A stretch of 13,241 nt of DNA from Pseudomonadota bacterium (GCA_023432995.1 JAEZES010000075.1:1-13241), one strand, 5' to 3'. Shown: positions 1 through 7,253, counted from the first letter of the stretch. Numbers and translations are program-made. The notes: a model not told the origin generated them from the letters alone.

Positions 1-1
1 G

Positions 2-733
2 GCCTACGCCGAGCTCGAGCGTCTCGCCAGGAAAGGTGGCGTGCGCCAGGCCAACCTGCAGATCGCCGTCGCCGAGCCGCGGCTCGAGGACAAGCGCTGG
101 GAACCGCTGTTCGATCTGCTCGAGCAGTCCGGCATCGTGCTCAGCTTCCACGTCACCGTATTCCCCAAGGCCGGCGACGCGTTCGACAAGTACAAGGGCA
201 GCCCGGGCGCGACCTTCCTCCACGCCAAGATGTTCATCGAACAGTTCCTCGACCCGTTCGTCGACCTGTTCGCCTGGGGCATCCTCGAGCGGCACCCCCG
301 GCTGAAGATCGTCATCGCCGAAAGCGGCGTCGGCTGGGTGCCGTGGGTGGTGGAGGAACTCGACTATCGCCACTGGCGGCTGTGGGAATGCGCCGACTAC
401 TGGGCCGACATGGGCGGCATCCCGCACAAAATGAAGCCGTCCGAGGTGTTTCGGCGGCAGGTCTACGGCACCTTCCAGCAGAGCCCGACCGCGATGCGCC
501 TGCTCGAGTTCTGGGGGCCCGAGAACCTGCTGTGGGCGAGCGACTACCCGCATCCGGACTCGATCTGGCCCAACTCGGTGCGCACGATCGGCGAGACCAT
601 GGCGCATCTCGACCCCGAGGTCGTCCGCGGCCTCGTCGGCGGCCACGCGGCCAAGCTCTACGGGCTCGACCTCGGCAAGGCGACCGTGCGCGCCCAGCTG
701 CCGGTCGGGTACGAGGCCGTCGCGGCCGAGTGA
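2..733 (+). CDS. Amidohydrolase-2 family metal-dependent hydrolase/decarboxylase, 3' part
   Basis: The frame is open from the first bases of the window, so the N-terminus, including the usual first metal-binding HxH, lies outside; 243 residues are visible. Features typical of the amidohydrolase-2 TIM-barrel family (relatives of ACMSD-type decarboxylases) are present: a metal-ligand-type histidine in SFHVTVF (His codon 149-151), the strand IAESGVGWVPW, then the late motif WASDYPHPDSIWPNS, whose Asp (codon 542-544) is the expected metal/catalytic aspartate. The end GLVGGHAAKLYGL is the usual C-terminal helix in which the enzyme settles back on the barrel. Members act in the cytoplasm on varied carboxylic or cyclic substrates, and this substrate cannot be read from the sequence. 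The GTG at 41 is internal to the domain and is not the start. The stop lies 15 bp from the end of the convergent gene at 749-1153. The family call is firm; the reaction is unknown. Confidence 0.85.
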   Translation, partial: AYAELERLARKGGVRQANLQIAVAEPRLEDKRWEPLFDLLEQSGIVLSFHVTVFPKAGDAFDKYKGSPGATFLHAKMFIEQFLDPFVDLFAWGILERHPRLKIVIAESGVGWVPWVVEELDYRHWRLWECADYWADMGGIPHKMKPSEVFRRQVYGTFQQSPTAMRLLEFWGPENLLWASDYPHPDSIWPNSVRTIGETMAHLDPEVVRGLVGGHAAKLYGLDLGKATVRAQLPVGYEAVAAE

Positions 734-748
734 CGGCGATCCGGGGCG

Positions 749-1153
749 TTACCGCGCGCCGACCCCTTCGCTGAGCTTGCGGGCTTCGACAACCGGCTCC
801 TTGCGCTGCCGCATCATCATGAAGGTGCCGGACCAGTCGCCGGGAATGTGCCACGTGCCTTCGATCTCGTCCCCGCCCGACCGGACCGTGCCCTCGTAGT
901 GCGGCGTCGCCCGCCTGAGGTCGTCGTAGATCTTTACCCAGCGCACCGCGGCACCCTCGCGCGTGCCGTGGATCACCGCGTGCTGCTGGGTGCCGGCAGG
1001 CTCGAAGAACTCGCCCGGCTGGCGGATGACCCCGGTGATGATCCCGCCCGCATCGCGCAGCGAGGCTTCGAAACGATTGGGCGGGTACCGCGCGGGATAG
1101 CTGTAGATGCCGCTCCATTCTCCCGAGAGGTCGTGCTCGCCTTCGCCGCTCAT
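749..1153 (-). CDS. Conserved-looking small beta-rich protein of unknown function
   Basis: A 134-residue protein that I do not recognise by name. It has no signal peptide, membrane segment or cysteine, so it is probably cytoplasmic. The sequence reads like an antiparallel beta sandwich or small barrel: GEWSGIYSYP near residues 11-20, an alternating strand FEASLRDAGGIITGVI, HAVIHGTREGAAVRWVKIY, HYEGTVRSGGDEIEGTWHIPGDW and a final strand SGTFMMMR. The G-x-W-x-G pattern occurs both at the start (GEWSG) and near the end (GDWSG), as if the barrel closes on itself; lipocalin- or avidin-like folds show this style, but that is only an analogy. The start ATG at 1153 has a weak AGG about 10 nt upstream. 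The gene is divergent from pncC (87 bp between starts) and convergent with the amidohydrolase. Codon use matches its neighbours and the frame is clean, which supports a real gene. Confidence 0.75.
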   Translation of the reverse strand: MSGEGEHDLSGEWSGIYSYPARYPPNRFEASLRDAGGIITGVIRQPGEFFEPAGTQQHAVIHGTREGAAVRWVKIYDDLRRATPHYEGTVRSGGDEIEGTWHIPGDWSGTFMMMRQRKEPVVEARKLSEGVGAR

Positions 1154-1240
1154 TGCCCGAACCTAAGCTCGAGTGCGGCAGGAGCAAGGTGGTTGACCCG
1201 GTTGTAGGAACCACCGCGGCTTTCGAGCGATGGACTCCGC

Positions 1241-1750
1241 ATGGCCGAAACCCTCGATCCCGCCCTCCCCACCGACGTCCAGGATCTTGCCGACGAAGTG
1301 CTCGACCTCGCGCACGAGCGCGAGCTGGCGCTGGCGACCGCCGAAAGCTGCACCGGCGGCCTGCTCGCCGCGCTGCTGACCGACGTCCAGGGGCGCGGTC
1401 ACGTGTTCGAGCGCGGCTTCGTGGTCTACTCCGAGGACGCCAAGTGCGACCTGCTCGGCATCGCTCGCGAGAAGGTCGAATCGTGCGGCGCGGTCAGCGA
1501 GGAGGTCGCGCTGGCAATGGCGCTCGGCGCGCTGCGCCGCTCACGAGCGGACGTTGCGCTGTCGATCACCGGCTTTGCCGGGCCGGCCGGGGACGGCGAG
1601 GAAGAAGGCCTGGTCCATTTCGCCTGCGCCCGGCGCGAGGGCGCGACCTGTCATCGTCAGGCGCACTTTGGCCCGATCGGGAGACAGGGAGTGCGGATCG
1701 AAGCGCTCAAGGTCGCTCTTGCGATGATCAAGGACGCATTATGCACGTGA
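1241..1750 (+). CDS. pncC: Nicotinamide-nucleotide amidohydrolase, stand-alone CinA C-terminal domain
   Basis: A 169-residue protein made only of the CinA C-terminal domain. In characterised relatives (PncC/YgaD) this domain deamidates NMN to nicotinate mononucleotide, which re-enters NAD synthesis. Family motifs are all visible: TAESCTGGLL (33-42), GFVVYSEDAK (59-68), GAVSEEVA (83-90) and SITGFAGPAGD (108-118). The last differs slightly from the more usual SITGIAGPGGG but keeps its glycine/proline framework. The length fits single-domain PncC; there is no MoCF-like N-terminal half of full CinA. The ATG at 1241 is chosen because the alternative upstream frame has no family similarity; its ribosome-binding site is weak. 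The next gene, 40 bp downstream, is NAD+ synthetase, which acts later in the same deamido route: NMN to NaMN, then via NaAD to NAD. The pairing makes functional sense, although nadE seems to have its own promoter. Confidence 0.9.
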   Translation: MAETLDPALPTDVQDLADEVLDLAHERELALATAESCTGGLLAALLTDVQGRGHVFERGFVVYSEDAKCDLLGIAREKVESCGAVSEEVALAMALGALRRSRADVALSITGFAGPAGDGEEEGLVHFACARREGATCHRQAHFGPIGRQGVRIEALKVALAMIKDALCT

Positions 1751-1755
1751 CGACC

Positions 1756-1784
1756 TTGCACAATGTATCCTTTTTGGATACAAC
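1756..1784 (+). promoter_or_regulatory. Predicted nadE promoter with embedded perfect inverted-repeat operator
   Basis: Seen directly: TGTATCC at 1764-1770, a TTTTT spacer, and GGATACA at 1776-1782, a perfect 7-bp inverted repeat with a 5-nt centre. It is AT-rich in a very GC-rich region. Inferred: TTGCAC (1756-1761) as a weak -35 and TACAAC (1779-1784) as -10 (4 of 6 consensus bases), separated by 17 bp. This would put transcription start at about 1791, the A of the nadE ATG. No Shine-Dalgarno sequence precedes that ATG, which fits a leaderless mRNA. The inverted repeat would then cover roughly -27 to -9, a classic position for repression. The obvious candidate binder is the helix-turn-helix domain encoded at the start of the downstream gene. 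The repeat is certain; the promoter elements and the binder are predictions. Confidence 0.6.
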
Positions 1785-1790
1785 GCCGTA

Positions 1791-4118
1791 ATGCACAAGG
1801 CCGGCCAGAAGATCCGTGCGTGGCGCGAGGCCCACGTCCCGCCGCTCTCCGCCGGCGAGTTCGGCGAGCGCTACGGCGCGCCCCGCCCCTGGCCGAGCCG
1901 CACGGTCTATGGCTGGGAAGCCAAGGGCAAGGTTCCCCGCGCGGCGGCCCAGCGCCGCCTCGCCGAACTCGGCATCTGCCGCCCGGAGGACTGGCTGTTG
2001 CCTGCCGAGGCCACCGCGAGCGGCCCCCGCGCCGAGCCGGTCCACCCGTTCTACGCGATGCACCGCCACGGGTTCGTCCGCGTCGCCACCAGCACCCCGC
2101 CGGTGCGTACCGCCGACGTCGCCTTCAACCGCGACGGGATCATCGCCGAGGCGCGCCGCGCCCACGCCGCCCACGTCGACCTGCTGGTCTATCCCGAGCT
2201 GTGCGTGTCGTCCTACGCGATCGACGACCTGCATCTGCAGGCGGCCCTGCTCGACGCCTCGGAAGCCGCGATCGGCGAGATCGCCGCTGCCAGCGCCGGG
2301 CTCAGCCCGGTCCTCCTGATCGGCGCCCCGTTGCGCCACAACGGCCGAATCTACAACTGCGCGCTGGCCATAGCCGACGGCGGTGTGCTCGGGGTCGTGC
2401 CCAAGTCGTACCTGCCCAACTACCGCGAGTTTTACGAGAAGCGCTGGTTCGCCTCCGGCCTGAGCGTGCGCGGCGCGACGATCCGCGTCGGCGAGGTCGA
2501 GGTGCCGTTCGGTACCGACCTGCTGTTCGCCTCGAGCCGCCTTCCCGGCTTCAAGCTCTGCGTCGAGATCTGCGAGGACTTCTGGGCGCCCGACCCCCCG
2601 TCGACGGCCGGCGCGCTTGCCGGGGCGACGATCCTCGCCAACCTGTCGGCCTCGAACATCGTCATCGGCAAGGCCGACGAGCGCCACCTGCTGTGCCGCG
2701 CGCAATCGGCCCGCACCGCCAGCGCCTACGTCTATTCCGCCGCCGGCCACGGTGAGAGCACGACCGACATGGCATGGGACGGCCAGGGGGTGATCTACGA
2801 GCTCGGCGACCTGCTCGCCGAGAGCGAGCGCTTCGCGCTGCGCCCCGAGCTCGCCATCGCCGACATCGACACCGGGCGCATCCTCGGCGACCGCCTGCGC
2901 CTGCCGACCTTTGCCGACGCCGCCGAAGCGGCCGGGCGCCCCGAGGACCGGTTCCGCGTGGTCCGTTTCGACCACTGCCCGGCCGAGGGTGACATCGGCC
3001 TCGTCCGGCCGCTGCGCCGCTTCCCGTTCGTCCCCAACCGCCCGCACAAGCTCGACGAGGACTGCTACGAGGCGTTCAACATCCAGGTCGAGGGCCTGAT
3101 GCGCCGGTTCGAGCAGACCGCGGGCAGTTCGATGGTCATCGGCGTCTCGGGCGGGCTCGATTCGACCCACGCGCTGATCGTCGCCGCCAAGGTCTGCGAC
3201 CGGCTCGGCCTGCCGCGCACGACGATCCGCGGCTACACGATGCCCGGCTTCGGCACCTCCGAAGGCACCCGGTCGAACGCCTGGAAGCTGATGCGCGCGC
3301 TCGGCGTGACCGCCGAGGAGATCGACATCCGCCCAACCGCGCGGACGATGCTCGAGACCATCGGCCACCCGTTCGCGCGCGGCGAGCCGGTCCACGACGT
3401 GACCTTTGAGAACGTCCAGGCCGGCCTCCGCACCGACTACCTGTTCCGCCTCGCCGGCCACCACAACGGCTTCGTCCTCGGCACCGGCGACCTCAGCGAG
3501 GTCGCGCTCGGCTGGAGCACTTACGGCGTCGGCGACCAGATGGCGCACTACAACGTCAACTCCGGCGTGCCCAAGACGCTGATCCAGTACCTGATCCGCT
3601 GGTGCACGCGCACCGACCAGTTCGACCGCGAGACCGACGCGGTGCTCGAGGCGATCCTCGCGCAGGAGATAAGTCCCGAGCTGGTCCCGGTCGGCGAGGA
3701 CGGCGAGGTGCAGTCGACCGAGCAGAAGATCGGGCCCTACGAGCTCAACGACTTCTTCCTGCACCATATCGTGCGCTACGGGCAGGTTCCGTCGAAAGTC
3801 GCCTTCCTCGCCTGGCACGCCTGGCGCGACCGGGCGCGCGGCGCCTGGCCGGCCGGACTGCCCGAAGCCGGCCGCAACGAGTACGACCTCGCGACGATCC
3901 GCCGCTGGCTCGAGAGCTTCCTGCAGCGCTTCTTCGCCTTCAGCCAGTTCAAGCGCAGCGCGATTCCCAACGGGCCCAAGGTCTCGACCGCCGGCGCGCT
4001 GAGCCCGCGCGGCGACTGGCGCGCGCCGAGCGACGCCTCGGCGGCGGTGTGGCTTGCCGAACTGCGCGACAACGTCCCCGGCAGCGTGGCGCACCTCGAA
4101 CCCGAAGCGCGAGGCTAG
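1791..4118 (+). CDS. nadE: Glutamine-dependent NAD+ synthetase with N-terminal XRE-like helix-turn-helix domain
   Basis: A 775-residue protein that amidates nicotinate adenine dinucleotide to NAD+ using ATP and glutamine. Residues ~3-62 look like an XRE/Cro helix-turn-helix: AGQKIRAWREAH, LSAGEFGERYG, then the recognition-helix region SRTVYGWEAKGKVPR with the conserved WE, then AAAQRRLAELG. A short linker (about 70-85) leads to a nitrilase-type glutaminase domain with triad Glu136 (YPEL), Lys205 (VPKSYLPNY) and Cys261 (EICEDFW). The synthetase domain follows, with the ATP pyrophosphatase loop SGGLDSTH (453-460) and later GTGDLSE (564-570). The motif HGFVRVA (93-99), at residue 9 in the actinobacterial enzyme, shows that about 84 residues are extra; without them the length (~691) is normal. 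ATG 1791 lacks a Shine-Dalgarno sequence. The only later ATG near the domain border (2058) also lacks one and would cut into the first strand. There is no stop or frameshift in the junction and codon use is uniform. Its stop codon overlaps that of convergent truA within CTAG. Confidence 0.95.
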   Translation: MHKAGQKIRAWREAHVPPLSAGEFGERYGAPRPWPSRTVYGWEAKGKVPRAAAQRRLAELGICRPEDWLLPAEATASGPRAEPVHPFYAMHRHGFVRVATSTPPVRTADVAFNRDGIIAEARRAHAAHVDLLVYPELCVSSYAIDDLHLQAALLDASEAAIGEIAAASAGLSPVLLIGAPLRHNGRIYNCALAIADGGVLGVVPKSYLPNYREFYEKRWFASGLSVRGATIRVGEVEVPFGTDLLFASSRLPGFKLCVEICEDFWAPDPPSTAGALAGATILANLSASNIVIGKADERHLLCRAQSARTASAYVYSAAGHGESTTDMAWDGQGVIYELGDLLAESERFALRPELAIADIDTGRILGDRLRLPTFADAAEAAGRPEDRFRVVRFDHCPAEGDIGLVRPLRRFPFVPNRPHKLDEDCYEAFNIQVEGLMRRFEQTAGSSMVIGVSGGLDSTHALIVAAKVCDRLGLPRTTIRGYTMPGFGTSEGTRSNAWKLMRALGVTAEEIDIRPTARTMLETIGHPFARGEPVHDVTFENVQAGLRTDYLFRLAGHHNGFVLGTGDLSEVALGWSTYGVGDQMAHYNVNSGVPKTLIQYLIRWCTRTDQFDRETDAVLEAILAQEISPELVPVGEDGEVQSTEQKIGPYELNDFFLHHIVRYGQVPSKVAFLAWHAWRDRARGAWPAGLPEAGRNEYDLATIRRWLESFLQRFFAFSQFKRSAIPNGPKVSTAGALSPRGDWRAPSDASAAVWLAELRDNVPGSVAHLEPEARG

Positions 4119-4861
4119 CCGTCGGGATAGCGCGCACTGACGAAATACAGCCCCTCGGCCGGCGCGTTGAGCCCGAGCGCGGCGCGGTCGCGGGCAGCGA
4201 GCGCCTCGGCGACCTGCTCCTCGCGCCACTGGCCAAGGCCGACCAGCGCCAGCGTGCCGACCATCGAGCGCACCTGGTGGTGCAGGAAGCTGCGCGCCTC
4301 GGCCTCGATCAGCACGGCGTCGTCCTCGCGGCGCACGGCGAGCCGGTCGAGCGTCTTGACCGGGCTCTCGGCCTGGCAGTGCGCCGAGCGGAAGGTCGTG
4401 AAGTCGTGCCGCCCGACCAGCGCCTGCGCCGCCCGGTGCATCGCGTCGGCATCGAGCGACCGGGCCACGTGCCACGCGCGACCGCGCTCGAGCGTCAGCG
4501 GCGCGCGGCGGTTGCGAATGCGGTAGAGGTACCGCCGGCCGATGCAGCTGAACCGAGCGTGCCAGTCGTCTGGCTTGGCCTCGCAGGCGAGCACCGCGAT
4601 CGGCTCGGGCCGCAGCCGGGCGTTGAGCGCTTCCATCAGGCGGAACGGGGTCAGCGCCTTCTCGACGTCGACATGGCTGACCATGGCCAGCGCGTGCACC
4701 CCGCTGTCGGTGCGACCGGCGCTGTGCAGCGTGACCGTCTCGCCGGTGACCTCGAACACCGCCCGCTCGACCGACTGCTGCACCGACGGCCCGTGCTCCT
4801 GCCGCTGCAGCCCCATGAACGGGCCGCCGTCGAATTCCAGTGTGAGGGCGAAGCGGGTCAT
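4115..4861 (-). CDS. truA: tRNA pseudouridine(38-40) synthase TruA
   Basis: A 248-residue protein, normal for TruA, which converts uridines 38-40 in the anticodon arm of many tRNAs to pseudouridine. The catalytic aspartate is Asp52 in the signature SAGRTDSGVHA. Other family features are the opening strand MTRFALTLEFDG, FSCIGRRYLYRI, GRHDFTTFRS, and FLHHQVRSMVGTL near the C-terminus. The frame stays open upstream to 5026, but that stretch is an interspersed repeat plus part of the preceding gene's end, so I place the start at ATG 4861, immediately before MTRFAL. The ribosome-binding site is poor. It follows fmt on the same strand across 127 bp that contain the repeat, so the two may be co-transcribed. 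Its TAG overlaps the TAG of nadE on the other strand: both stop codons lie within the palindrome CTAG at 4115-4118. Confidence 0.95.
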   Translation of the reverse strand: MTRFALTLEFDGGPFMGLQRQEHGPSVQQSVERAVFEVTGETVTLHSAGRTDSGVHALAMVSHVDVEKALTPFRLMEALNARLRPEPIAVLACEAKPDDWHARFSCIGRRYLYRIRNRRAPLTLERGRAWHVARSLDADAMHRAAQALVGRHDFTTFRSAHCQAESPVKTLDRLAVRREDDAVLIEAEARSFLHHQVRSMVGTLALVGLGQWREEQVAEALAARDRAALGLNAPAEGLYFVSARYPDG

Positions 4862-4891
4862 CGCGCGGCGCGGCACCCCAACGCCGCCCCC

Positions 4892-4970
4892 GTCATCCCG
4901 GCGAAAGACGCGACCGCTTTCCGCAAGCGCAGCGCGAGTGGCATGCGGTCCCGGCTTTCGGCGAGATGAC
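4892..4970 (+). repeat. Interspersed palindromic element, copy 1
   Basis: An imperfect hairpin-forming element with 16-nt arms: GTCATCCCGGCGAAAG at 4892-4907 and CTTTCGGCGAGATGAC at 4955-4970, with two mismatches. A second copy lies at 8166-8242 in the opposite orientation: AGTGGCATGCGG here (4937-4948) is the exact reverse complement of CCGCATGCCACT there, and most of the remaining interior also aligns. Elements of this style (GTCATCCCGGC…GCCGGGATGAC) are scattered between genes in many sphingomonad genomes as REP/MITE-like repeats. It sits between fmt and truA, downstream of the fmt stop, and its transcript could fold into a long stem. Whether it terminates or processes the mRNA is unknown. 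Confidence 0.85.
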
Positions 4971-4988
4971 GGCCGAGGGGGACAGAGT

Positions 4989-5894
4989 TCACCGCAGCAC
5001 CGTTCCCACCGGCGCCGGCCGCCCACGAAGGAACTCCTCCGCGCTCATCGCCGGCTTGCCCGCGCGCTGCACGGTCAGCGCCCTCAGGGCGGCGTCGCCG
5101 CAAGCCACCGTGAGATCCTCGTCGAGCACGGTGCCCGGGGCGCCGTTGACTCCGATCACCCGCGCCTTGAGTAGCTTGATGCGTTCGCCGTCGAGCTCGA
5201 ACCAGGACCCGGGAAATGGAGCGAACGCACGCACCTCGCGCTCGAGCAGCTCGGCCGGCTTGGTCCAGTCGATCCGCGTCTCCGCCTTGTCGATCTTGGC
5301 GGCATAGGTGGCGCCCAGCTCGGGCTGCGGCTCGGGCTTGATCCGGTCGATCTGCGCCAGGGTCTCGACCATCAGCCGGGCACCGATCTCGGCCAGCTCC
5401 GCATGCAGCTCGCCGCTGGTCTTGTCCTCCACCGGTACCCGCGCCGTGGCCAGCATCGGCCCGGTGTCGAGCCCGCGCTCCATGCGCATGATCGTCACCC
5501 CGGTCATGTGATCGCCGGCGAGGATCGCCCGCTGGATCGGCGCCGCCCCGCGCCAGCGCGGCAACAGGCTGGCGTGGACGTTGAGGCAGCCGTGCCTCGG
5601 CCCCGCGAGGATCGGCTGCGGCAGCATCAGCCCATAGGCGACGACCACCGCCGCGTCGGGCTCGAGCGCGAGGAAATCGGCGTGCGCCTCGATGTCGCGC
5701 AGCGTTGCCGGATGGCGCACCTCGATCCCGAGCGCCTCCGCGGCCCGTTGCACGGGCGAGGGCTGCAATTGCTTGCCGCGCCCGGCCGGGCGCGGCGGCT
5801 GGGTGTAGACCGCCGCGATCTCGTGCCCGGCTTCGTGCAACGCTGTCAGCGTGGGGACGGCGAAGGCCGGCGTGCCCATGAACACGATCCGCAT
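4989..5894 (-). CDS. fmt: Methionyl-tRNA formyltransferase
   Basis: A 301-residue protein that transfers the formyl group of 10-formyl-tetrahydrofolate to initiator Met-tRNA in the cytoplasm. It begins with MRIVFMGTPAFAVPTL, the standard Fmt N-terminus. The catalytic residues of the formyltransferase domain line up with Asn105 and His107 in LNVHASLLPRWRGAAPIQ and Asp143 in GLDTGPML. The C-terminal domain (about 200-301) contains the expected SWFELDGERIKLLKA and GDAALRALTVQRAGK. The start ATG at 5894 has a good ribosome-binding site, GGAAGGGAG, just upstream. It is divergent from recR with 44 bp between starts. Sphingomonads and other alphaproteobacteria often keep def, fmt, truA and recR close together, as here. 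Together with fhs and def in this window it forms the make, use and remove steps for the formyl group. Confidence 0.97.
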   Translation of the reverse strand: MRIVFMGTPAFAVPTLTALHEAGHEIAAVYTQPPRPAGRGKQLQPSPVQRAAEALGIEVRHPATLRDIEAHADFLALEPDAAVVVAYGLMLPQPILAGPRHGCLNVHASLLPRWRGAAPIQRAILAGDHMTGVTIMRMERGLDTGPMLATARVPVEDKTSGELHAELAEIGARLMVETLAQIDRIKPEPQPELGATYAAKIDKAETRIDWTKPAELLEREVRAFAPFPGSWFELDGERIKLLKARVIGVNGAPGTVLDEDLTVACGDAALRALTVQRAGKPAMSAEEFLRGRPAPVGTVLR

Positions 5895-5938
5895 CGGCTC
5901 CCTTCCTCTCCGTCCGGCTTGGCCCTATCTCCCGCCCC

Positions 5939-6535
5939 ATGGCATCGCAAGAGATCGAGGCGCTGGCAGGCGCGCTGGCGCGCCTCCCCGGGCTCGGCCC
6001 CCGCTCGGCGCGGCGCGCGGTCCTATGGCTGGTCAAGCGGCGCGAGACCGCGCTGGTGCAGCTGGTCGAGGCACTGGCGCGGGTGCGCGAGACGCTGGTC
6101 GAGTGCCGTGTCTGCGGCAACGTCGACACGCGCGATCCGTGCGGCATCTGCGCCGACCCGCGGCGCGCCGCGCGCCTGCTGTGCGTGGTCGAGGACGTGG
6201 CTGACCTGTGGGCGCTCGACCGGGCGAAACTGTTTGCCGGCCGCTATCATGTGCTGGGCGGCCGCCTGTCGGCCCTCGACGGCGTACGGCCGGAGGATCT
6301 GGCGATCGGCAAGTTGCTCGATCGGCTGGCCGAGGGGGGGATCGACGAAGTCGTGCTGGCGACCAACGCGACGCTCGAGGGCCAGACGACGGCCCACTAT
6401 CTGGCCGAGCGGCTCGAGGCCTTTCCTGTACGAGTGACCCAGCTCGCCCACGGCGTGCCGGTGGGTGGCGAGCTCGACTACCTCGACGAAGGCACCTTGG
6501 CGCAGGCCTTGCGGGCGCGGCGGCCGGTGGGATAA
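5939..6535 (+). CDS. recR: Recombination mediator RecR
   Basis: A 198-residue protein, the usual RecR length. RecR works with RecO (and RecF) to load RecA onto gapped single-stranded DNA. Visible parts in order: helix-hairpin-helix LPGLGPRSARR (16-26); a four-cysteine zinc site with Cys56, Cys59, Cys68 and Cys71 (CRVC…CGIC); the Toprim core beginning LCVVEDVADL with the acidic Glu85; and the late motifs GRYHVLGG, ATNATLEGQTTAHYL and LAHGVPVGGELDYLD. The ATG at 5939 follows a pyrimidine-rich stretch (tatctcccgcccc) with no Shine-Dalgarno sequence, so it may be translated from a leaderless or very short leader. It is divergent from fmt. The following membrane-protein gene starts just after its stop. 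Confidence 0.97.
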   Translation: MASQEIEALAGALARLPGLGPRSARRAVLWLVKRRETALVQLVEALARVRETLVECRVCGNVDTRDPCGICADPRRAARLLCVVEDVADLWALDRAKLFAGRYHVLGGRLSALDGVRPEDLAIGKLLDRLAEGGIDEVVLATNATLEGQTTAHYLAERLEAFPVRVTQLAHGVPVGGELDYLDEGTLAQALRARRPVG

Positions 6536-6572
6536 TCCACTCGACGGCATCACGCTGGGGGGAGTGCGGGGA

Positions 6573-7253
6573 TTGGCGACTTCGGTGAGAGAGGCGGAGA
6601 AAGTCCATCCCGCCTGGTACCTGTTCTGGTTCGCCTTCCTCGCAGCCAGCCTCTATTTTCTCGCGGACTCGGTGGGCGATGTCGCCGCGCCCGAGTTGCA
6701 GGACGGTTCGACCACCTGGAATCGCGTCGTCTGGTACGTGGGACACGCGCTTATCGCGACGCCCATCCTGCTCGTCGCCCCCCTCCAGTTCATTCCCGGG
6801 TTGCGCCGCTCGCGGCCCGCAGTGCACCGCTGGATCGGCCGGTTGTTCCTGGGCGGATCCATGATCGCGGGCCTGCTCGGCGTCTATCTCGGCGCCACCC
6901 TGTATCTGCCCGGCTCGCGCATTCCGCTCAGCCTGCTCGGCTCGCTGTGGTTCGTGTTCGCGGCGATCGCGTGGCAGGCCGCGCGCCGTAAGGACTTCGT
7001 GAACCACCGCCGCTTCGCCATTCGCACCTTTGCCTTGGGCGCCGCCTTCGTGTGGGTTCGCCTGATCAGCACGGTCCAGGAAGACCTGTTTTCCTTCATG
7101 CCGACGGAAGACCTGCACGAAACCACCAAGGAATGGCTGACCCTGATCCTGCCGCTTCTGGTGACCGAGCTGTGGCTCAGTTGGGGGCCGGTCGCTGCGA
7201 GGCTGTTCGCCCCGCCGGCGGGGACCGCGCGAGCCAAGCGACCGGGCGGGTGA
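6573..7253 (+). CDS. DUF2306-like polytopic membrane protein
   Basis: About 226 residues with six likely membrane helices (numbering from TTG 6573): roughly 13-32, 53-73, 88-110, 117-136, 148-168 and 186-206. The pattern PLQFIPGLRRSRPAVHRWIGRLFLGG followed by KDFVNHRRFAIRTFAL, with conserved-looking histidines (H58, H85, H145) near helix ends, matches my recollection of the DUF2306 family of predicted membrane proteins, whose function is not established. Histidines so placed could bind a haem or metal, but that is speculation. The start is uncertain: the frame is open back to an ATG at 6465 inside recR. I prefer TTG 6573 because GGGGGGAG (6557-6564) lies 8 nt before it; GTG 6585 is also possible. 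It overlaps the next gene by GTGA, so the two are probably translationally coupled. Confidence 0.8.
   Translation: MATSVREAEKVHPAWYLFWFAFLAASLYFLADSVGDVAAPELQDGSTTWNRVVWYVGHALIATPILLVAPLQFIPGLRRSRPAVHRWIGRLFLGGSMIAGLLGVYLGATLYLPGSRIPLSLLGSLWFVFAAIAWQAARRKDFVNHRRFAIRTFALGAAFVWVRLISTVQEDLFSFMPTEDLHETTKEWLTLILPLLVTELWLSWGPVAARLFAPPAGTARAKRPGG

Noticed and set aside
1791..2057. A separate small HTH gene joined to nadE by a sequencing error
   Set aside because: The junction has no stop, no awkward base run and steady codon use, and the downstream part lacks its own ribosome-binding site. An error cannot be fully excluded without reads or orthologues, so it is kept as a refutation test.
1728..4475. 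915-codon open frame on the minus strand opposite nadE
   Set aside because: It is rich in Arg, Ala, Asp and Val with no recognisable domain, lies antisense to a gene with clear catalytic motifs, and runs into pncC and truA. Long antisense frames are normal in such GC-rich DNA.
4862..5026. N-terminal extension of truA to 5026
   Set aside because: The extension is encoded by the interspersed repeat and the end of fmt. TruA homologues begin at MTRFAL-like sequence.
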